DNA from: an uncultured Blautia sp.
GTDB lineage: Bacteria; Bacillota; Clostridia; Lachnospirales; Lachnospiraceae
Direction: 5' to 3'
Length of the DNA stretch: 64,000 bases
NCBI GenBank assembly: GCA_958367245.1
Contig: CATXEA010000010.1
Location: 1-64,000 of the forward strand
The translations under genes were made by a program, and so were the position numbers. The notes under the pieces were generated by a model. That model saw only the letters and a list, made by a program, of their open reading frames with translations. It was not told the DNA's origin and searched no databases. This document shows, piece by piece, positions 45,070-55,118 of this stretch. Positions within the stretch are counted from its first letter, which is position 1, and every line of letters starts with the position of its first letter.

Positions 45070-46902
45070 ATGGCTGAATTAAAAGAATTTAAATGCCCTG
45101 CCTGCGGCGGCGCTCTGGAATTCGACAGCAAGGTACAGAAGATGAAATGTCCGTACTGCGATACAGAATTTGAGGTAGAGTCTGTCAGAACTTACGAGGA
45201 AGAAATAAGCAGTGAGAAAGGTGACGATATAAACTGGGATACTTCCGGCGGTACGCAGTGGCAGGAGGGTGAAACAGAGGGAATGAAGGTCTATACATGC
45301 GAATCCTGCGGCGGTGAGATTGTGGGAGATGCAAACACCGGAGTTACAAGCTGTCCTTACTGCGGAAATCCCGTGCTTGTGACAAAGAACTTTTCGGGAG
45401 ACCTTCGACCTGATTATGTGATTCCATTTAAACTTGGGAAAAAAGCGGCGAAAAATGCCTATCTGAAACATATTCAGAAGAAACCTCTTCTGCCTAAAGT
45501 GTTTAAAGACGAAAACCACATTGAGGAGATAAAAGGGATTTATGTACCGTTCTGGCTGTTTGATGCAGATGCACAGGCGAATGTGAGATATCGCGCAACC
45601 AGAACAAGAATGTGGTCGGATTCGAACTATAATTATACGAAAACCAGCGTTTATTCTGTGAGAAGAGAAGGAGAAATCGGGTTCGAAAATGTACCGGCAG
45701 ACGGTTCCTCCAAAATGCCGGATGACCTTATGGAATCTATAGAACCTTTTTACTTTAAAGATGCCAAAGACTTCAATACAGCATATCTTGCCGGATATTT
45801 TGCAGACAAATACGATGTGGACGCTTCCTCGTGCGAGGAGCGGGCAAATGAGAGGATTCGTGAAAGCACAGAAGATGCCTTTCGCGACACGGTTAAGGGC
45901 TATGGCAGCGTCACACCGGAGCATACCGGAATTTCACTTTCTCATGGTAAACTGAAATATGCCCTGTATCCTGTGTGGATTTTAAACACAGTCTGGAAGG
46001 GGGAGAAATATACCTTTGCTATGAATGGACAGACCGGAAAGCTCACAGGGGATTTGCCTGTAGACAGAAAGGTGTTCTGGAAATGGTTTACAGGGATTAC
46101 AATGGCTGCCGGAGCTGTCATCTACTCAATTGCCGCCGCAGTGAATGCTTTTGGGGCAGGAATTCCGGCAGAAAGGCAGCTTCCCAGACTTGTAGATGAG
46201 GCGGAACTTCTCACAGAGGAAGAAAGCCGGTCTTTGGAAGAAAGACTGGATGAACTAAGCGAGAAGTATCAGTGCGATATAGCGATTGTCACCACAGAAG
46301 ATACAGAGGGAAAAAGCGCTGCTGCCTATGCCGATGATTTTTATGATTACAATGGATATGGAATGGGAGAGGGGGACGATGGAATCCTTCTTCTTGTGGA
46401 TATGGGCGACAGAGAATGGGCAATGTCTACATACGGATTTGGAATCACGGCGTTTACAGACAGGGGGCAGAAATATCTTTCCGATAAATTTCTTCCTTAT
46501 CTGACAGACGGAGATTACATGGAAGCTTTTACTGTTTATGCAGACCTCTGCGGGGATTTCCTGAAGCAGGCAAAAAACGGGGAACCTTTTGGAGAGGGGA
46601 ATCTTCCCAGAGAACCCCTGTCTGTCTGGTGGATTTTCGGTTCTCTGGCAGGAGGAACTCTAGTGGCGTTTATTATTACCGGATTTATGGAGATGCAGAT
46701 GAAAAGCGCCCGGAAACAGAAGAATGCAGGCGCTTATATAAAAAAAGGAAGTCTTAAACTTACAGGGAGCAGCGATATATATCTGTACAGCCATGTAACC
46801 AGAACGCCAAAACCCAAAGATAACGATTCTTCGGGAGGCGGAAGTTCTGTACATACCAGTTCCTCAGGGCGCAGTCACGGCGGTTCCAGCGGTTCTTTTT
46901 AA
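45070..46902 (+). CDS. Zinc-ribbon membrane protein fused to a TPM domain (YdjG-YdjH-like)
   Basis: 610 aa. Two zinc ribbons (CPACGGALEF...CPYCD at about 9, CESCGGEIVG...CPYCG at about 77) begin a YdjG-like part that reaches about residue 335. A membrane helix (about 340-360) leads into an extracellular TPM domain (about 375-515) with LTEEESRSLEERLDELSEKY and GDDGILLLVDMGDREWAMST. A second helix (about 520-540) and a Ser/Gly-rich tail end the protein. In Bacillus subtilis these are separate genes, ydjG and ydjH, next to ydjI. The fusion supports a direct physical link. AGGAGGAGCG precedes the ATG. Confidence 0.82.
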   Translation: MAELKEFKCPACGGALEFDSKVQKMKCPYCDTEFEVESVRTYEEEISSEKGDDINWDTSGGTQWQEGETEGMKVYTCESCGGEIVGDANTGVTSCPYCGNPVLVTKNFSGDLRPDYVIPFKLGKKAAKNAYLKHIQKKPLLPKVFKDENHIEEIKGIYVPFWLFDADAQANVRYRATRTRMWSDSNYNYTKTSVYSVRREGEIGFENVPADGSSKMPDDLMESIEPFYFKDAKDFNTAYLAGYFADKYDVDASSCEERANERIRESTEDAFRDTVKGYGSVTPEHTGISLSHGKLKYALYPVWILNTVWKGEKYTFAMNGQTGKLTGDLPVDRKVFWKWFTGITMAAGAVIYSIAAAVNAFGAGIPAERQLPRLVDEAELLTEEESRSLEERLDELSEKYQCDIAIVTTEDTEGKSAAAYADDFYDYNGYGMGEGDDGILLLVDMGDREWAMSTYGFGITAFTDRGQKYLSDKFLPYLTDGDYMEAFTVYADLCGDFLKQAKNGEPFGEGNLPREPLSVWWIFGSLAGGTLVAFIITGFMEMQMKSARKQKNAGAYIKKGSLKLTGSSDIYLYSHVTRTPKPKDNDSSGGGSSVHTSSSGRSHGGSSGSF

Positions 46903-46910
46903 AATAATTA

Positions 46911-46962
46911 AAAAAGGCAGTCGTTAATATCTCAGGTTTATGAGAAAAACGACTGTCTTTTT
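46911..46962. terminator. Bidirectional terminator
   Basis: AAAAAGGCAGTCGTT (46911-46925) pairs with AACGACTGTCTTTTT (46948-46962), between convergent genes. Confidence 0.9.
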
Positions 46963-46972
46963 TGATTATAGG

Positions 46973-47797
46973 TCAGAAAAGTTCCGGCCAGAATTTGCGG
47001 ATTACATATTCCACACCGTCCTCATCGTTAGACAGGGTAATGAAATCTGCCACATCCTTAACTGCCTGCTGGGCATTTGCCATGGCAACTCCCATTCCGG
47101 CATACTGAATCATGGTAAGGTCATTAAAGCCATCGCCGCAGCAGATCATCTCTTCACGTTCTATTCCAAGGATTTTCAGCAGTTTGGAAAGGCAGTACGC
47201 CTTATCTACGTTCTGAGGCATGATTTCCAGAAAATAAGGCTCGGAGCGGAAAACATTGGCTTCGAAGCGGTATTTGTCTGCAATTACAGGTTCGATACAT
47301 TCAAGAACGTCAGGGTCGCCGGTGAGGAGACACTTGGTTACCGGATGAGTGATATGCTGTACAAACCGGTCTTTGCAGTCGATGATGGGAATGCTGCAAA
47401 TCTGAGATTCTTTTTCTGTGTACTGGTCCGGTCTTCGCCCTGCAAGAATTGCAGAATCGCCCTCAGCGTAAGTAAGGACGCCTACATCGTACTTACAGGC
47501 GTCTTCAAAAACTCTTCTGGGGATAGAAGATGGAAGTGTTTTGCTGTATACAAGCTCTTTTGTTTTCCAGTTGATGATTTTTGCCCCATTAAAGCAAAGA
47601 GCATAGCTTCCGTAAGCGCCGAAATCGAATTCTTCTGCAATCGGTGCGACTCCGGGGGTTGGGCGTCCGGAGGCGATGGCCACAGGTACGCCTGCCCTGA
47701 GAAGGCGGATAACAGCGTCCCGGGTTTTGGGAGTGACCTGTTTCTGGGAATTTGTAGCAGTTCCGTCAATATCTAAGACTAACAATTTATAGTTCAT
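46973..47797 (-). CDS. Cof-type HAD-IIB family phosphatase
   Basis: 274 aa. Motif I is LVLDIDGTATNS (about 6-17), motif II IASGRP (about 41-46), and motif IV CCGDGFNDLTMIQYAGMGVAMANA near the C terminus. Cof-type enzymes dephosphorylate small phosphosugars and cofactors such as PLP or FMN; the substrate here is not known. It is transcribed alone, convergent with the zinc-ribbon gene. Confidence 0.9.
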   Translation of the reverse strand: MNYKLLVLDIDGTATNSQKQVTPKTRDAVIRLLRAGVPVAIASGRPTPGVAPIAEEFDFGAYGSYALCFNGAKIINWKTKELVYSKTLPSSIPRRVFEDACKYDVGVLTYAEGDSAILAGRRPDQYTEKESQICSIPIIDCKDRFVQHITHPVTKCLLTGDPDVLECIEPVIADKYRFEANVFRSEPYFLEIMPQNVDKAYCLSKLLKILGIEREEMICCGDGFNDLTMIQYAGMGVAMANAQQAVKDVADFITLSNDEDGVEYVIRKFWPELF

Positions 47798-47933
47798 GTT
47801 TCTTTAATCCTTTTCGTAAAAATTCTTGATAGTTTTATTTTGCCATAGGAATCAGGAGGTGTCAATGGAATTTTGGCTCGTTGCTGTGAGTGAGGAGACA
47901 ATAAGATTTATGTAAAAAAATAGGGAAATTCTA

Positions 47934-47962
47934 TTGACTATTTCACGGATTGGTTATAAAAT
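47934..47962 (+). promoter_or_regulatory. Promoter of the TRAP transporter operon
   Basis: TTGACT (47934-47939), a 17-bp spacer and TAAAAT (47957-47962), about 98 bp before the dctQ start. Confidence 0.6.
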
Positions 47963-48060
47963 TGCTTTAATTCACTAAAAAGATGCAACTTAAAAGCGAA
48001 GACGCAGTGAAATAGAAAAGCAGCATCGAAAGTGATAGTTTAACTAAGGGGGAGGAGAAC

Positions 48061-48552
48061 ATGACAACCTACAAAAAAATCATGAATGCACTTGCATCTG
48101 TGGAAAAGGCTGTACTTGCAGTTTCTACGCTTCTGATTCTTGTGCTCACAGTGGGAAACGTATTTTCCCGAAAAGTCATTCATCGTTCATGGTCCTTTAC
48201 AGAGGAACTGGTAGTGGCGGTGTTTGTACTCATTACGCTTCTGGCTGCAGCTCTTGCATGCCGTGAGGGAGAGTTGGTAAGTCTTACGCTTATTACAGAC
48301 CGTCTTCCAAAGAAACTAAAAAAACCTTCCGTGATTCTCATTACGGTACTTAGTCTGATTTTTACAGTCATTCTTTTTTACTATGGAATGGACAAGGTAA
48401 TGACTCAGCTTGCCAATGGAAAGAGAACCTTCGTGCTGAACTGGCCGGAGTGGATTTTCTGGTCTTTTGTGCCGATAGGAGCAGGCTGTATGATTCTTCA
48501 TATTATAGAATTCTGTCTTGACTTCTGCAAAAATGAAAAGGAGGGCAAATAA
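48061..48552 (+). CDS. dctQ: TRAP transporter small membrane subunit (DctQ)
   Basis: 163 aa with four membrane helices. The segments VGNVFSRKVIHRSWSFTEEL and ALACREGELVSLTLITDRLP match DctQ. It pairs with the large subunit encoded 0 bp downstream. GGGGGAGGAG precedes the ATG. Confidence 0.92.
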   Translation: MTTYKKIMNALASVEKAVLAVSTLLILVLTVGNVFSRKVIHRSWSFTEELVVAVFVLITLLAAALACREGELVSLTLITDRLPKKLKKPSVILITVLSLIFTVILFYYGMDKVMTQLANGKRTFVLNWPEWIFWSFVPIGAGCMILHIIEFCLDFCKNEKEGK

Positions 48553-50892
48553 ATGATCAGCGCAATCTTATTTATATCCTTCTTTATCTTTTTGATTCTG
48601 GGCGTACCCATTGGAATCTGTCTTGGATTGTCCTCTATTTGCGCAATCCTGTATTCCGGTACGTCACTGACAATTGTTGCGACAAATATGTATTCCGGAA
48701 TCAGTAAATTTCTGCTTCTTGCGATTCCGTTTTTCGTACTTTCCGGAAATATTATGGCAAGAGCCGGAATTTCCAAAAGACTGATTAAATTCGTAGATAC
48801 CTGCGTAGGGCACAGAAGAGGCGGTATTGCCATTGTGTGTGTAATCGTTGCCTGCTTCTTTGGCGCGATTTCCGGTTCCGGTCCTGCAACAGTTGCGGCT
48901 CTTGGCGCAGTGCTGATTCCGGCTATGGTGGAAGAAGGCGGTTTCAGCGCGGCATTTTCCACGGCATTGATGGCAACGGCAAGTTCGGTGGCGATTGTCA
49001 TACCGCCAAGTATTGCATTCGTAGTATATGCCTCCATTACAGGCGTATCCATTGCAGATATGTTCCTGGCAGGTATTGTTCCCGGTATATTGATGGGTGT
49101 TGCCCTTGTAATCGTAGTAATGATAGAGGCGAGAAGGAAAAATATCCGTCCGGTACGGAAAAAAGCCAGTGCAAAAGAGCGCTGGATGGCATTTAAAGAT
49201 GCGTTCTGGGGATTCCTGATGCCGGTTATCATCCTTGGCGGTATTTACGGAGGAATCTTTACCCCTACAGAAGCGGCGGCAGTTTCTGTTGTTTACGGCC
49301 TTTTCGTAGGTATGGTGATTTACCGTGAAGTAAAGATTCGGGATCTTTTCGATATCCTGATAGATTCAGCAAAGACGACAGGCGGAATCATGCTGATCGT
49401 TGCAAGTGCATCTCTGTTTTCCTTTGTCTGTACGAAATTCGGAATTGCACAGGCAGCCTCCGGACTTCTGGGCGCAATTGCAAATAATCAGTTTGTCTTC
49501 CTTTTGATTGTAAACGTGATTTTCCTCATTGCAGGCTGCTTTATTGATGCAAACTCTGCAATGTATATTTTCATTCCGATTATGCTTCCTGTATGCAAAG
49601 CTCTTGGCTACGATGTGGTTGCATTCGGCGTTATGGCAACGGTAAACCTTGCGATTGGACAGGTAACGCCTCCGGTTGGCGTAAATCTCTTTGTTGCAAT
49701 CGGTATAAAGATTAAAAAAGGTATGGAAGTTACCCTGCAGCAGATTTCCAAAGCAGTTGTGCCTATGATTGCTGCAAGTGTGGCAGTTCTTCTTATTGTT
49801 TCCTATGTGCCTGCCGTTTCTACAGGACTTCCAAAAGCGCTTGCAAAAGACGGGGCGTACACAGGAAATCAGGCATCCGGTGAATTAAGGGAAACTAAGG
49901 ACGGAGGAAATCATTCCTTTAATGAGATTGGAGACTATACAGACCTTGACTGGCCGGAAATGACATGGAATTTCGCCTGCTCTACAACTGAGACAAGCAC
50001 TTGGGCTGACGGAGGCCGTAAATTTGGCGAGCTGATGGAAAAGGCTACCGGAGGCAAGGTAAAAGTAAATATTTATGCAGCAGACCAGCTTACAAACGGA
50101 AATCAGTCAGAGGGAATTCAGGCTTTGATGAACGGCGACCCTGTACAGATTTCCATGCATTCCAACCTGATTTATTCTGCATTTGACCCAAGATTTAACG
50201 TGGTATCTCTTCCGTTTGCATACAGTTCCTATGAGGATGCAGATGCGAAATTTGACGGAGAAGCAGGAGAGAAGCTGAAAGAAATTCTGGACGAGTACGG
50301 TCTGCACTGTATGGGAATCGCAGAGAACGGTTTCCGCCAGCTTACAAACAGCGTCCGTGAGATAAAATCTGTGGATGATATGAAAAACCTGAAAATCCGC
50401 GTAGCTGGCTCAAACCTTCTTATGGAATGTTACAAGAGATGGGGAGCAGACGCCACAAATATGAACTGGTCTGAAACCTACACTGCATTGCAGCAGAATA
50501 CGGTAGAAGGTCAGGAGAACCCGCTTCCTGCTATCGACGCAGCCAGCGTACAGGAGGTACAGCCATACTGCTCCATGTGGGATGCGATTTATGACTGTCT
50601 GTTCTTCTGCATCAATCAGGATGTTTATGATGCTCTGACACCGGAGCAGCAGGCAGTAGTGGACGAAGCCGGACAAAAAGCAGTGGAATATGAGCGTTAT
50701 ATCAACCGTTCCGGCGATGAAGAAATCAAATCACGCTGGGCTGATAAAAACGGCGTGACAATTACAGAAAAAGAAGAGATAGATATTGATTCCTTCAGGG
50801 CGGCAGTAGAAGGAATTGACGAATGGTTTATTGAAGAACTGGAGAAACAGGGCTATAAAGACGGAAAAGAGCTGGTGGATTCTTTTCGCTGA
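48553..50892 (+). CDS. TRAP transporter large subunit fused to its substrate-binding protein (DctM-DctP)
   Basis: 779 aa. Residues 1-430 are a full DctM permease (AIPFFVLSGNIMARAGISKR, GSGPATVAALGAVLIP, PTEAAAVSVVYG, GQVTPPVGVNLFV). A last helix (about 412-430) and a hydrophilic linker (about 431-460) lead to residues about 460-779, a complete DctP solute-binding protein (GGRKFGELMEKATGGKVKVN, RVAGSNLLMECYKRWGADAT, NTVEGQENPLPAI). No stop or separate signal peptide lies between. TRAP transporters import carboxylates or sugar acids with Na+; the conserved Arg of the ligand site is in KIRVAG. The substrate is unknown. The open frame is continuous across the junction, so a sequencing frameshift is unlikely. 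Confidence 0.92.
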   Translation: MISAILFISFFIFLILGVPIGICLGLSSICAILYSGTSLTIVATNMYSGISKFLLLAIPFFVLSGNIMARAGISKRLIKFVDTCVGHRRGGIAIVCVIVACFFGAISGSGPATVAALGAVLIPAMVEEGGFSAAFSTALMATASSVAIVIPPSIAFVVYASITGVSIADMFLAGIVPGILMGVALVIVVMIEARRKNIRPVRKKASAKERWMAFKDAFWGFLMPVIILGGIYGGIFTPTEAAAVSVVYGLFVGMVIYREVKIRDLFDILIDSAKTTGGIMLIVASASLFSFVCTKFGIAQAASGLLGAIANNQFVFLLIVNVIFLIAGCFIDANSAMYIFIPIMLPVCKALGYDVVAFGVMATVNLAIGQVTPPVGVNLFVAIGIKIKKGMEVTLQQISKAVVPMIAASVAVLLIVSYVPAVSTGLPKALAKDGAYTGNQASGELRETKDGGNHSFNEIGDYTDLDWPEMTWNFACSTTETSTWADGGRKFGELMEKATGGKVKVNIYAADQLTNGNQSEGIQALMNGDPVQISMHSNLIYSAFDPRFNVVSLPFAYSSYEDADAKFDGEAGEKLKEILDEYGLHCMGIAENGFRQLTNSVREIKSVDDMKNLKIRVAGSNLLMECYKRWGADATNMNWSETYTALQQNTVEGQENPLPAIDAASVQEVQPYCSMWDAIYDCLFFCINQDVYDALTPEQQAVVDEAGQKAVEYERYINRSGDEEIKSRWADKNGVTITEKEEIDIDSFRAAVEGIDEWFIEELEKQGYKDGKELVDSFR

Positions 50893-50912
50893 TTCGACAG
50901 TGTTTCCTTAAA

Positions 50913-50954
50913 AATGAGGGTTGAGGGGATTATAAAATCCCTTCAACCCTCATT
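50913..50954. terminator. Bidirectional terminator overlapping the LysE-type gene end
   Basis: AATGAGGGTTGAGGGGAT (50913-50930) pairs with ATCCCTTCAACCCTCATT (50937-50954). The right arm is also the last codons of the convergent gene. Confidence 0.9.
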
Positions 50955-51523
50955 GCGCACCATAAAAGAAGCGCCGCCATTATAAGATTCATGGCTTTGT
51001 ACTGTTTCTCGTAAAAGCGTTTCAGGATGTTTCCCGCAAATGCCCAGATGAGATTTCCAAGCGCGCCGAGAATCATCAGATAAACGGCGAACAGGAAAAG
51101 AACAGGCACACGCTGCTCATAAGGCAGGATGAACGAAGAAAACATGGTCAGTCCGTAAATGATGATTTTTACGTTTATGAGCTGAAGAAAGATTCCCATG
51201 AAGTAGGAAGGCTCTTTGTCAGCCTCAGTTTCTGCCGGCGGCTTTCGTCTGGCAGTCTGCCATGCCAGATAGAGCAGATAGGCAGCGCCCACATGTTTCA
51301 TCACATTCTGGATTTCTGGGACAATGTTTCCAAGGGTACTGCAAAACAGCCCGCTTAAACACATAAGAGTAAGAGAGCCTGTCCAGATACCCAGAAGAAG
51401 CTTCAGATTCTTTCTGGCGCCGTATTTACTGGCTGTGGACAGAAGCAGGATGTTGTTTGGACCCGGAGACCAGACAGTGACGCAGGCAGTGACTGTCATG
51501 TCAAGAAATAATGAGAAGGGCAT
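50930..51523 (-). CDS. LysE/RhtB-family amino acid exporter
   Basis: 197 aa with about six membrane helices. The N terminus TACVTVWSPGPNNILLLSTASKYG carries the family motif (P-G-P-N with nearby G). Members export amino acids such as lysine or threonine, or related compounds. The substrate cannot be told from sequence. The last codons lie in the terminator stem. Confidence 0.88.
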   Translation of the reverse strand: MPFSLFLDMTVTACVTVWSPGPNNILLLSTASKYGARKNLKLLLGIWTGSLTLMCLSGLFCSTLGNIVPEIQNVMKHVGAAYLLYLAWQTARRKPPAETEADKEPSYFMGIFLQLINVKIIIYGLTMFSSFILPYEQRVPVLFLFAVYLMILGALGNLIWAFAGNILKRFYEKQYKAMNLIMAALLLWCAMRVEGIL

Positions 51524-51539
51524 GATATAAATTCCTGTC

Positions 51540-51606
51540 GTAACTGTGAATATCCTGAACAGTTACTTCCTTTCGTAGTTTCCTCCGAAGAGGATTTCAT
51601 ACGAAA
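51540..51606. promoter_or_regulatory. Two inverted repeats upstream of the LysE-type gene
   Basis: GTAACTGT/ACAGTTAC (51540-51547 and 51559-51566, 11-bp gap) lies 16 bp before the start codon. TTTCGTA/TACGAAA (51571-51577 and 51600-51606) encloses a tight stem TCCTC-CGAA-GAGGA (51581-51594). They could be an operator and leader stem-loops. No known riboswitch was recognised. Confidence 0.45.
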
Positions 51607-51658
51607 ATTATATCATACTTCCTTCGGCAAAATCCAGAGTCTGTTTGAAAATCCGTTT

Positions 51659-52438
51659 CTATGGTCTGAGGTAATTCCGCATGGATTTCAGGGCGTTTTT
51701 TTCCAGACGGCTGACCTGAGCCTGAGAGATGCCGATTTCCTCTGCAACCTCCATCTGAGTGCGTCCTTCATAAAAGCGCAGCTCAATGATATGTTTCTCC
51801 CGTTCCGGAAGGCGGTGCATGGCTTCCCTTAAAGAAAGATTTTCAATCCACCGCTCCTCCCTGTTTTTCTTGTCGCTGATCTGATCCATGACATAGAGCG
51901 TGTCTCCGCCTTCCGTATAGACAGGTTCAAAGAGACTTACGGGACTCTGGATAGCGTCGATGGCATAGACGATCATCTCTTTTTCAATGCCGATTTCTTC
52001 GGCGATTTCATTGATTGTAGGTTCTTTTAAATTTTGTTTGATGTAGTTTTCCTTTGCGTAGATTGCTTTGTATGCAATATCTCTCAGGGAACGGCTGACG
52101 CGTATGGCGTTATTGTCTCTGAGAAACCGCCTGATTTCTCCGATGATCATGGGAACCGCGTAGGTGGAAAACTTCACGTTTAAAGAAGTGTCGAAATTGT
52201 CAATGGCTTTGATAAGACCGATACAGCCTATCTGGAACAAATCGTCCGGATTTTCGTTGCTGCTTCCGAAACGCTTAATCACACTTAAAACAAGACGCAG
52301 GTTCCCCTTGATGTAAAGCTCCCTTGCTTCCCGGTCTCCTTCATTGATCCTGCGGAAAAGTTCTTCCTTTTCCCCGGCAGTAAGAACCGGAAGCTTCGAT
52401 GTATTGACTCCGCAAATTTCTACCTTGTTAAGCGCCAT
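51659..52438 (-). CDS. sigG: RNA polymerase sporulation sigma factor SigG
   Basis: 259 aa, the usual length. The N-terminal anti-sigma-binding stretch MALNKVEICGVNTSKLPVL is diagnostic of SigG. Region 2 (LVLSVIKRFGSSNENPDDLFQIGCIGL...FSTYAVPMIIGEIRR) and region 4 (YEGRTQMEVAEEIGISQAQVSRLEK) are complete. It drives late forespore gene expression, so the organism very probably sporulates. The YlmC/YmxH-type gene upstream is in the same direction. An inverted repeat GTTACTG/CAGTAAC (52463-52488) lies just before the gene. Confidence 0.96.
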   Translation of the reverse strand: MALNKVEICGVNTSKLPVLTAGEKEELFRRINEGDREARELYIKGNLRLVLSVIKRFGSSNENPDDLFQIGCIGLIKAIDNFDTSLNVKFSTYAVPMIIGEIRRFLRDNNAIRVSRSLRDIAYKAIYAKENYIKQNLKEPTINEIAEEIGIEKEMIVYAIDAIQSPVSLFEPVYTEGGDTLYVMDQISDKKNREERWIENLSLREAMHRLPEREKHIIELRFYEGRTQMEVAEEIGISQAQVSRLEKNALKSMRNYLRP

Positions 52439-52595
52439 CTTTAGAATCCTCCTTATCTTCGGGTTACTGTTATTTCATTTGCAGTAACGTCTTCGGCTAC
52501 TAAAGATGATGTGCCGCACTATGGATAAATATACTTTTTCCGGAAAAATATAAAAAATAAAAGCCCTTGACAAATGGGGAAGAATGCGAAGCCAT

Positions 52596-52850
52596 TTACT
52601 CTTTATGCAGGAATTTTTCCTCCTGAATTTCCACAAGAATGATGTCTTCTCCAATCTGGCGGATACACTTCCACGGAATGACAAATTCGCTTTCTTTCCC
52701 AAAGAATCCGAAAAAACGGCAGGGACCGGGAACAACAAGAGCAGTAAGGCAGTTGGATCTGCAGTCAAATTCAACATCAATGGGGCAGCCTAGACTCCGG
52801 CAGGTGCAGATATTGATGATTTCTTTTTGCTTTAGGTCACAAATACGCAT
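52596..52850 (-). CDS. YlmC/YmxH-family sporulation protein (PRC-barrel)
   Basis: 84 aa. MRICDLKQKEIINICTCRSL, the central GKESEFVIPWKCIRQIGEDIILV and overall length match the YlmC/YmxH family of small PRC-barrel proteins, usually found near sigG in clostridia. Its role in sporulation is known only in outline. It lies 157 bp upstream of sigG on the same strand. Confidence 0.85.
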   Translation of the reverse strand: MRICDLKQKEIINICTCRSLGCPIDVEFDCRSNCLTALVVPGPCRFFGFFGKESEFVIPWKCIRQIGEDIILVEIQEEKFLHKE

Positions 52851-52909
52851 AAAAATCTCTTTTTTACAAAATTTATGTGCAAATTAGATAAAATATGCAA
52901 GTCCTTTTA

Positions 52910-52939
52910 TTGACACAGTGAAGGAAAATAAAGTATAAT
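52910..52939 (+). promoter_or_regulatory. Promoter of nrdR
   Basis: TTGACA (52910-52915), an 18-bp spacer and TATAAT (52934-52939), about 72 bp before the start. Confidence 0.65.
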
Positions 52940-53010
52940 TATTACATATAAATTTAAGCTGGCGCAGAGAGATGGTGCGCGGCAAGTTTTGGTGAAGGGA
53001 GGACTCCTTT

Positions 53011-53460
53011 GTGAAATGTCCGTTTTGTAATCAGGATAATACGAGAGTGGTAGATTCAAGACCTGTGGAAGATACGAATTCAATCCGCCGCCGCCGTCTG
53101 TGCGACAACTGTGGAAGGAGATTTACAACTTACGAGAAGGTGGAGACCATACCTCTCACAGTCATTAAGAAAGACCAGAACAGAGAACAGTATAATCGTT
53201 CCAAGATTCAGACAGGTATTTTGCGCGCCTGCTATAAACGTCCGGTTTCTGTTGAGAAGATTGAGGAGACGCTGGATGCCATTGAAGGTGAAATCTTTAA
53301 TACGGAAGAGAAAGAAATTTCCAGTACGAAGATTGGTGAAATTGTTATGAATCACTTAAAGGATCTGGATGCAGTAGCTTATGTGCGTTTTGCATCTGTG
53401 TACAGAGAATTTAAGGATGTGAGTACCTTTATGGATGAACTCAAAAAATTTATGAATTAA
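53011..53460 (+). CDS. nrdR: Transcriptional repressor NrdR
   Basis: 149 aa, the usual length. The zinc ribbon MKCPFC...[12 protein letters not shown] and ATP-cone domain ([19 protein letters not shown]) are complete. NrdR senses ATP/dATP and represses ribonucleotide reductase genes. The start is GTG at 53011 with GGGAGG upstream; the family always begins MxCPxC, which fixes it. Confidence 0.96.
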   Translation: MKCPFCNQDNTRVVDSRPVEDTNSIRRRRLCDNCGRRFTTYEKVETIPLTVIKKDQNREQYNRSKIQTGILRACYKRPVSVEKIEETLDAIEGEIFNTEEKEISSTKIGEIVMNHLKDLDAVAYVRFASVYREFKDVSTFMDELKKFMN

Positions 53461-53471
53461 TGAATCAAAAA

Positions 53472-53517
53472 ACTGCCCGAAGGATTAATAAAGTTAAATC
53501 CTTCGGGCAGTCATTTT
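53472..53517. terminator. Bidirectional terminator between nrdR and gdhA
   Basis: ACTGCCCGAAGGAT (53472-53485) pairs with ATCCTTCGGGCAGT (53498-53511), then CATTTTTTG. Confidence 0.92.
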
Positions 53518-53538
53518 TTGTTTTTGGGAAAGCCGGGA

Positions 53539-54933
<1,395 letters not shown>

Positions 54934-55118
54934 TAAAAAAGAAAAGAGAGAGATGAAAATTTTTTAAAAAAATAATCGCATGAAAAAAATACAAAGGAAC
55001 TACTTGCGAAATTTTGCCAAATGTGAGATTATAATGAGAATTAATAAAACTGTTTATAGATTGGATTTACAGATGGTGTATAAACAGTTATTTGATAAGG
55101 GCGGAAAAGGAGAGAATT

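Noticed and set aside
52439..52595. SigF/SigG-type promoter before sigG
   Set aside because: A GTATA appears near 52535 on the minus strand, but the matching -10 (GCACATCAT) is a poor fit.
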